DNA of 5,971 nt from Elusimicrobiota bacterium (GTDB lineage: Bacteria > Elusimicrobiota > Elusimicrobia > UBA1565 > UBA9628). This document shows positions 4,859 through 5,971 of this stretch, one piece after another. The stretch spans positions 1 through 5,971 of the forward strand of contig JAQUNT010000163.1 in NCBI GenBank assembly GCA_028717525.1. Direction: 5' to 3'. Below the pieces are notes generated by a model. It made no database searches. It was given only the letters and a program-made list of their open reading frames with translations, and had not been told where the DNA came from. A program made the position numbers and the translations under genes. The number at the start of each line of letters is the position of its first letter. Position 1 is the stretch's first letter.

Positions 4859-5971
4859 ATGGCGGACCAGAAAGCCGGTTTGGCCGGAGACGCCTGGGGC
4901 GGGCTGGCCGGCTCCCTGGTAGTGCTGCCCCAGTGCATCGCCTTCGGCGTGGCCACCTACGCCGCGTTCGGCCCGGCTTACGCCGCCTACGGGGCCCTGG
5001 CGGGCTTCCTGGGCGCCGCGACCATAGGCCTGGCCGCCTCCGCGGCGGGCGGGGCGCCGCGCCTGATCTCCACGCCCTGCGCGCCCGCGGCCGCGGTCAT
5101 GGCGCCCTTGGCCGCGACGCTCCTGGCGCGGGTGCAGAGCCCGGAGCAGGTCATGGTGCTCCTGCTCGTGGTCGGCCTGCTGGTGGGCCTCCTGCAGATC
5201 GTCTTCGGCCTGCTGGGCGGGGGCACGCTCATCAAGTACATCCCCTACCCGGTGGTCACCGGCTACCTCTCCGGCGTGGCCATCCTCATCGTGCTGGGCC
5301 AAGGGCCCAAGCTCCTCGGCCTGCCCAAGGGCATGACCCTGAACCCCGGCCTCTGGACGCCCTCGGCCTGGCGCTGGGAGGCGGTGGCCGTGGGCCTGGC
5401 GACCATGGCCGGCATCTACGCCGCGCCCCGGCTGACCAAGAAGGTCCCGGCCACCGTGCTCGGCGTGGCCGGCGGCGTGCTGGCCTACCTGGCCCTGGCG
5501 CTCTGGCGGCCCGAACTGCGCGTCACGTCCGGCAACCCCCTGGTCATCGGCCCCATCGGCGTGCAGGCCGCCGGCTTCGGCGCCTGGACCACGCGCTGGG
5601 CCGTGGCCGCGGCCCTGGGCTTCTCCGAGGTGCGCGAGCTGCTCTTCCCGGCCCTGACCCTCGCCATCCTCCTCTCCATCGACACGCTCAAGACCTGCGT
5701 GGTCCTCGACGCCATGACCGGGACGCGCCACGACTCCAACCGCGAGCTCCTCGGCCAGGGCCTGGGCAACGCGCTCTCGGGCCTGGCCGGGGGCGTGCCC
5801 GGGGCCGGGGCCATGGCCCCCACCGTGGTCAACCTCTCCAGCGGCGGCCGCTCCCGCGCCTCGGGCCTGTTCTCGGCCGTGTTCGTGGTGGCGGCCTTCC
5901 TGCTGCTCAGCCGCGCCGTGGCCTGGCTGCCCCTCTCCGCCCTGGCCGGCATGCTCATCGTGCTGGCCGGC
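4859..5971 (+). CDS. SulP (SLC26) family anion transporter, membrane domain, 3' truncated
   Basis: An open frame from ATG 4859 runs 371 codons to the window edge without a stop. The product is a multi-pass membrane protein of the SulP family, whose members move sulfate, bicarbonate or other anions across the inner membrane. The N-terminus (DAWGGLAGSLVVLPQCIAFG, 11-30) matches the family's opening helix, and GGAPRLISTPCAPAAAVM (64-81) sits at the anion-binding segment. Most diagnostic is IDTLKTCVVLDAMTG (274-288) followed by NRELLGQGLGNALSGLAGG (294-312) and a GA.AP..VN segment (316-325), the SulP signature region. Hydrophobic helices recur near 12-30, 42-62, 98-120, 130-148, 174-190, 197-215, 262-284, 336-352 and 355-371. 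A C-terminal STAS or other regulatory domain, usual for the family, would lie beyond the window. Start choice rests on the family-like N-terminus and the TATAAT six bases upstream. The substrate cannot be told; the usual GPT of the binding segment reads TPC here. Confidence 0.9.
   Translation, partial: MADQKAGLAGDAWGGLAGSLVVLPQCIAFGVATYAAFGPAYAAYGALAGFLGAATIGLAASAAGGAPRLISTPCAPAAAVMAPLAATLLARVQSPEQVMVLLLVVGLLVGLLQIVFGLLGGGTLIKYIPYPVVTGYLSGVAILIVLGQGPKLLGLPKGMTLNPGLWTPSAWRWEAVAVGLATMAGIYAAPRLTKKVPATVLGVAGGVLAYLALALWRPELRVTSGNPLVIGPIGVQAAGFGAWTTRWAVAAALGFSEVRELLFPALTLAILLSIDTLKTCVVLDAMTGTRHDSNRELLGQGLGNALSGLAGGVPGAGAMAPTVVNLSSGGRSRASGLFSAVFVVAAFLLLSRAVAWLPLSALAGMLIVLAG

Noticed and set aside
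4811..5731. Minus-strand open frame antisense to the SulP gene
   Set aside because: It is a His/Gln/Gly-rich shadow. The plus frame encodes an unmistakable SulP membrane domain that stays open to the window edge.

Overview
The window is about 70% G+C by eye and almost entirely coding. It holds five full or nearly full genes, a partial gene at the left edge and short intergenic gaps. It reads as a chromosomal segment of a high-GC, Gram-negative-type bacterium. The exported peptidase has a long Ala/Pro/Val/Gly-rich low-complexity stretch after its signal peptide. As I remember, this is common in Elusimicrobiota proteins, so that phylum is my tentative guess; a high-GC deltaproteobacterium or myxobacterium is the main alternative. 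No rRNA, tRNA, CRISPR array, insertion sequence or phage gene is visible.

Layout: (1) 1-63, minus: the N-terminal 21 codons of an unrecognised protein with a strong Shine-Dalgarno. (2) 64-141: a divergent promoter region with a perfect palindrome. (3) 142-1008, plus: a radical SAM protein with a CX4CX2C cluster. (4) 2724-1016, minus: a two-gene operon encoding a secreted FGE/SUMF1-fold protein without the catalytic cysteines, then a second, unrelated radical SAM protein joined to it by an ATGA stop/start overlap. It converges on gene 3 with a 7-base gap. (5) 2725-2853: a divergent promoter region. (6) 2854-4746, plus: a C1B (bleomycin hydrolase/aminopeptidase C-like) cysteine peptidase with an intact catalytic set, a signal peptide and a long N-terminal extension. 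(7) 4747-4858: two hairpins, the second a textbook intrinsic terminator, then a promoter. (8) 4859 to the right edge, plus: the membrane domain of a SulP/SLC26 anion transporter, cut by the window end.

The most consistent regulatory signal is that four of the five intergenic-fed starts (142 plus, 2724 minus, 2854 plus, 4859 plus) have a TANNAT-like -10 hexamer ending only 6-8 bases before the start codon and no Shine-Dalgarno. This fits leaderless mRNAs and also settles the start sites. The exception is the left-edge gene, which has an AGGAGG site and a palindrome at its predicted transcription start.

There is no strong evidence that all these genes form one pathway. The firmest functional link is the coupled pair of FGE-like protein and radical SAM enzyme. 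The divergent exported peptidase shares its upstream region and may be co-regulated. I do not see a clearly new defence or mobile system here. The most unusual items are the exported C1B peptidase, the cysteine-less FGE-like/radical SAM pair and the leaderless promoter pattern.
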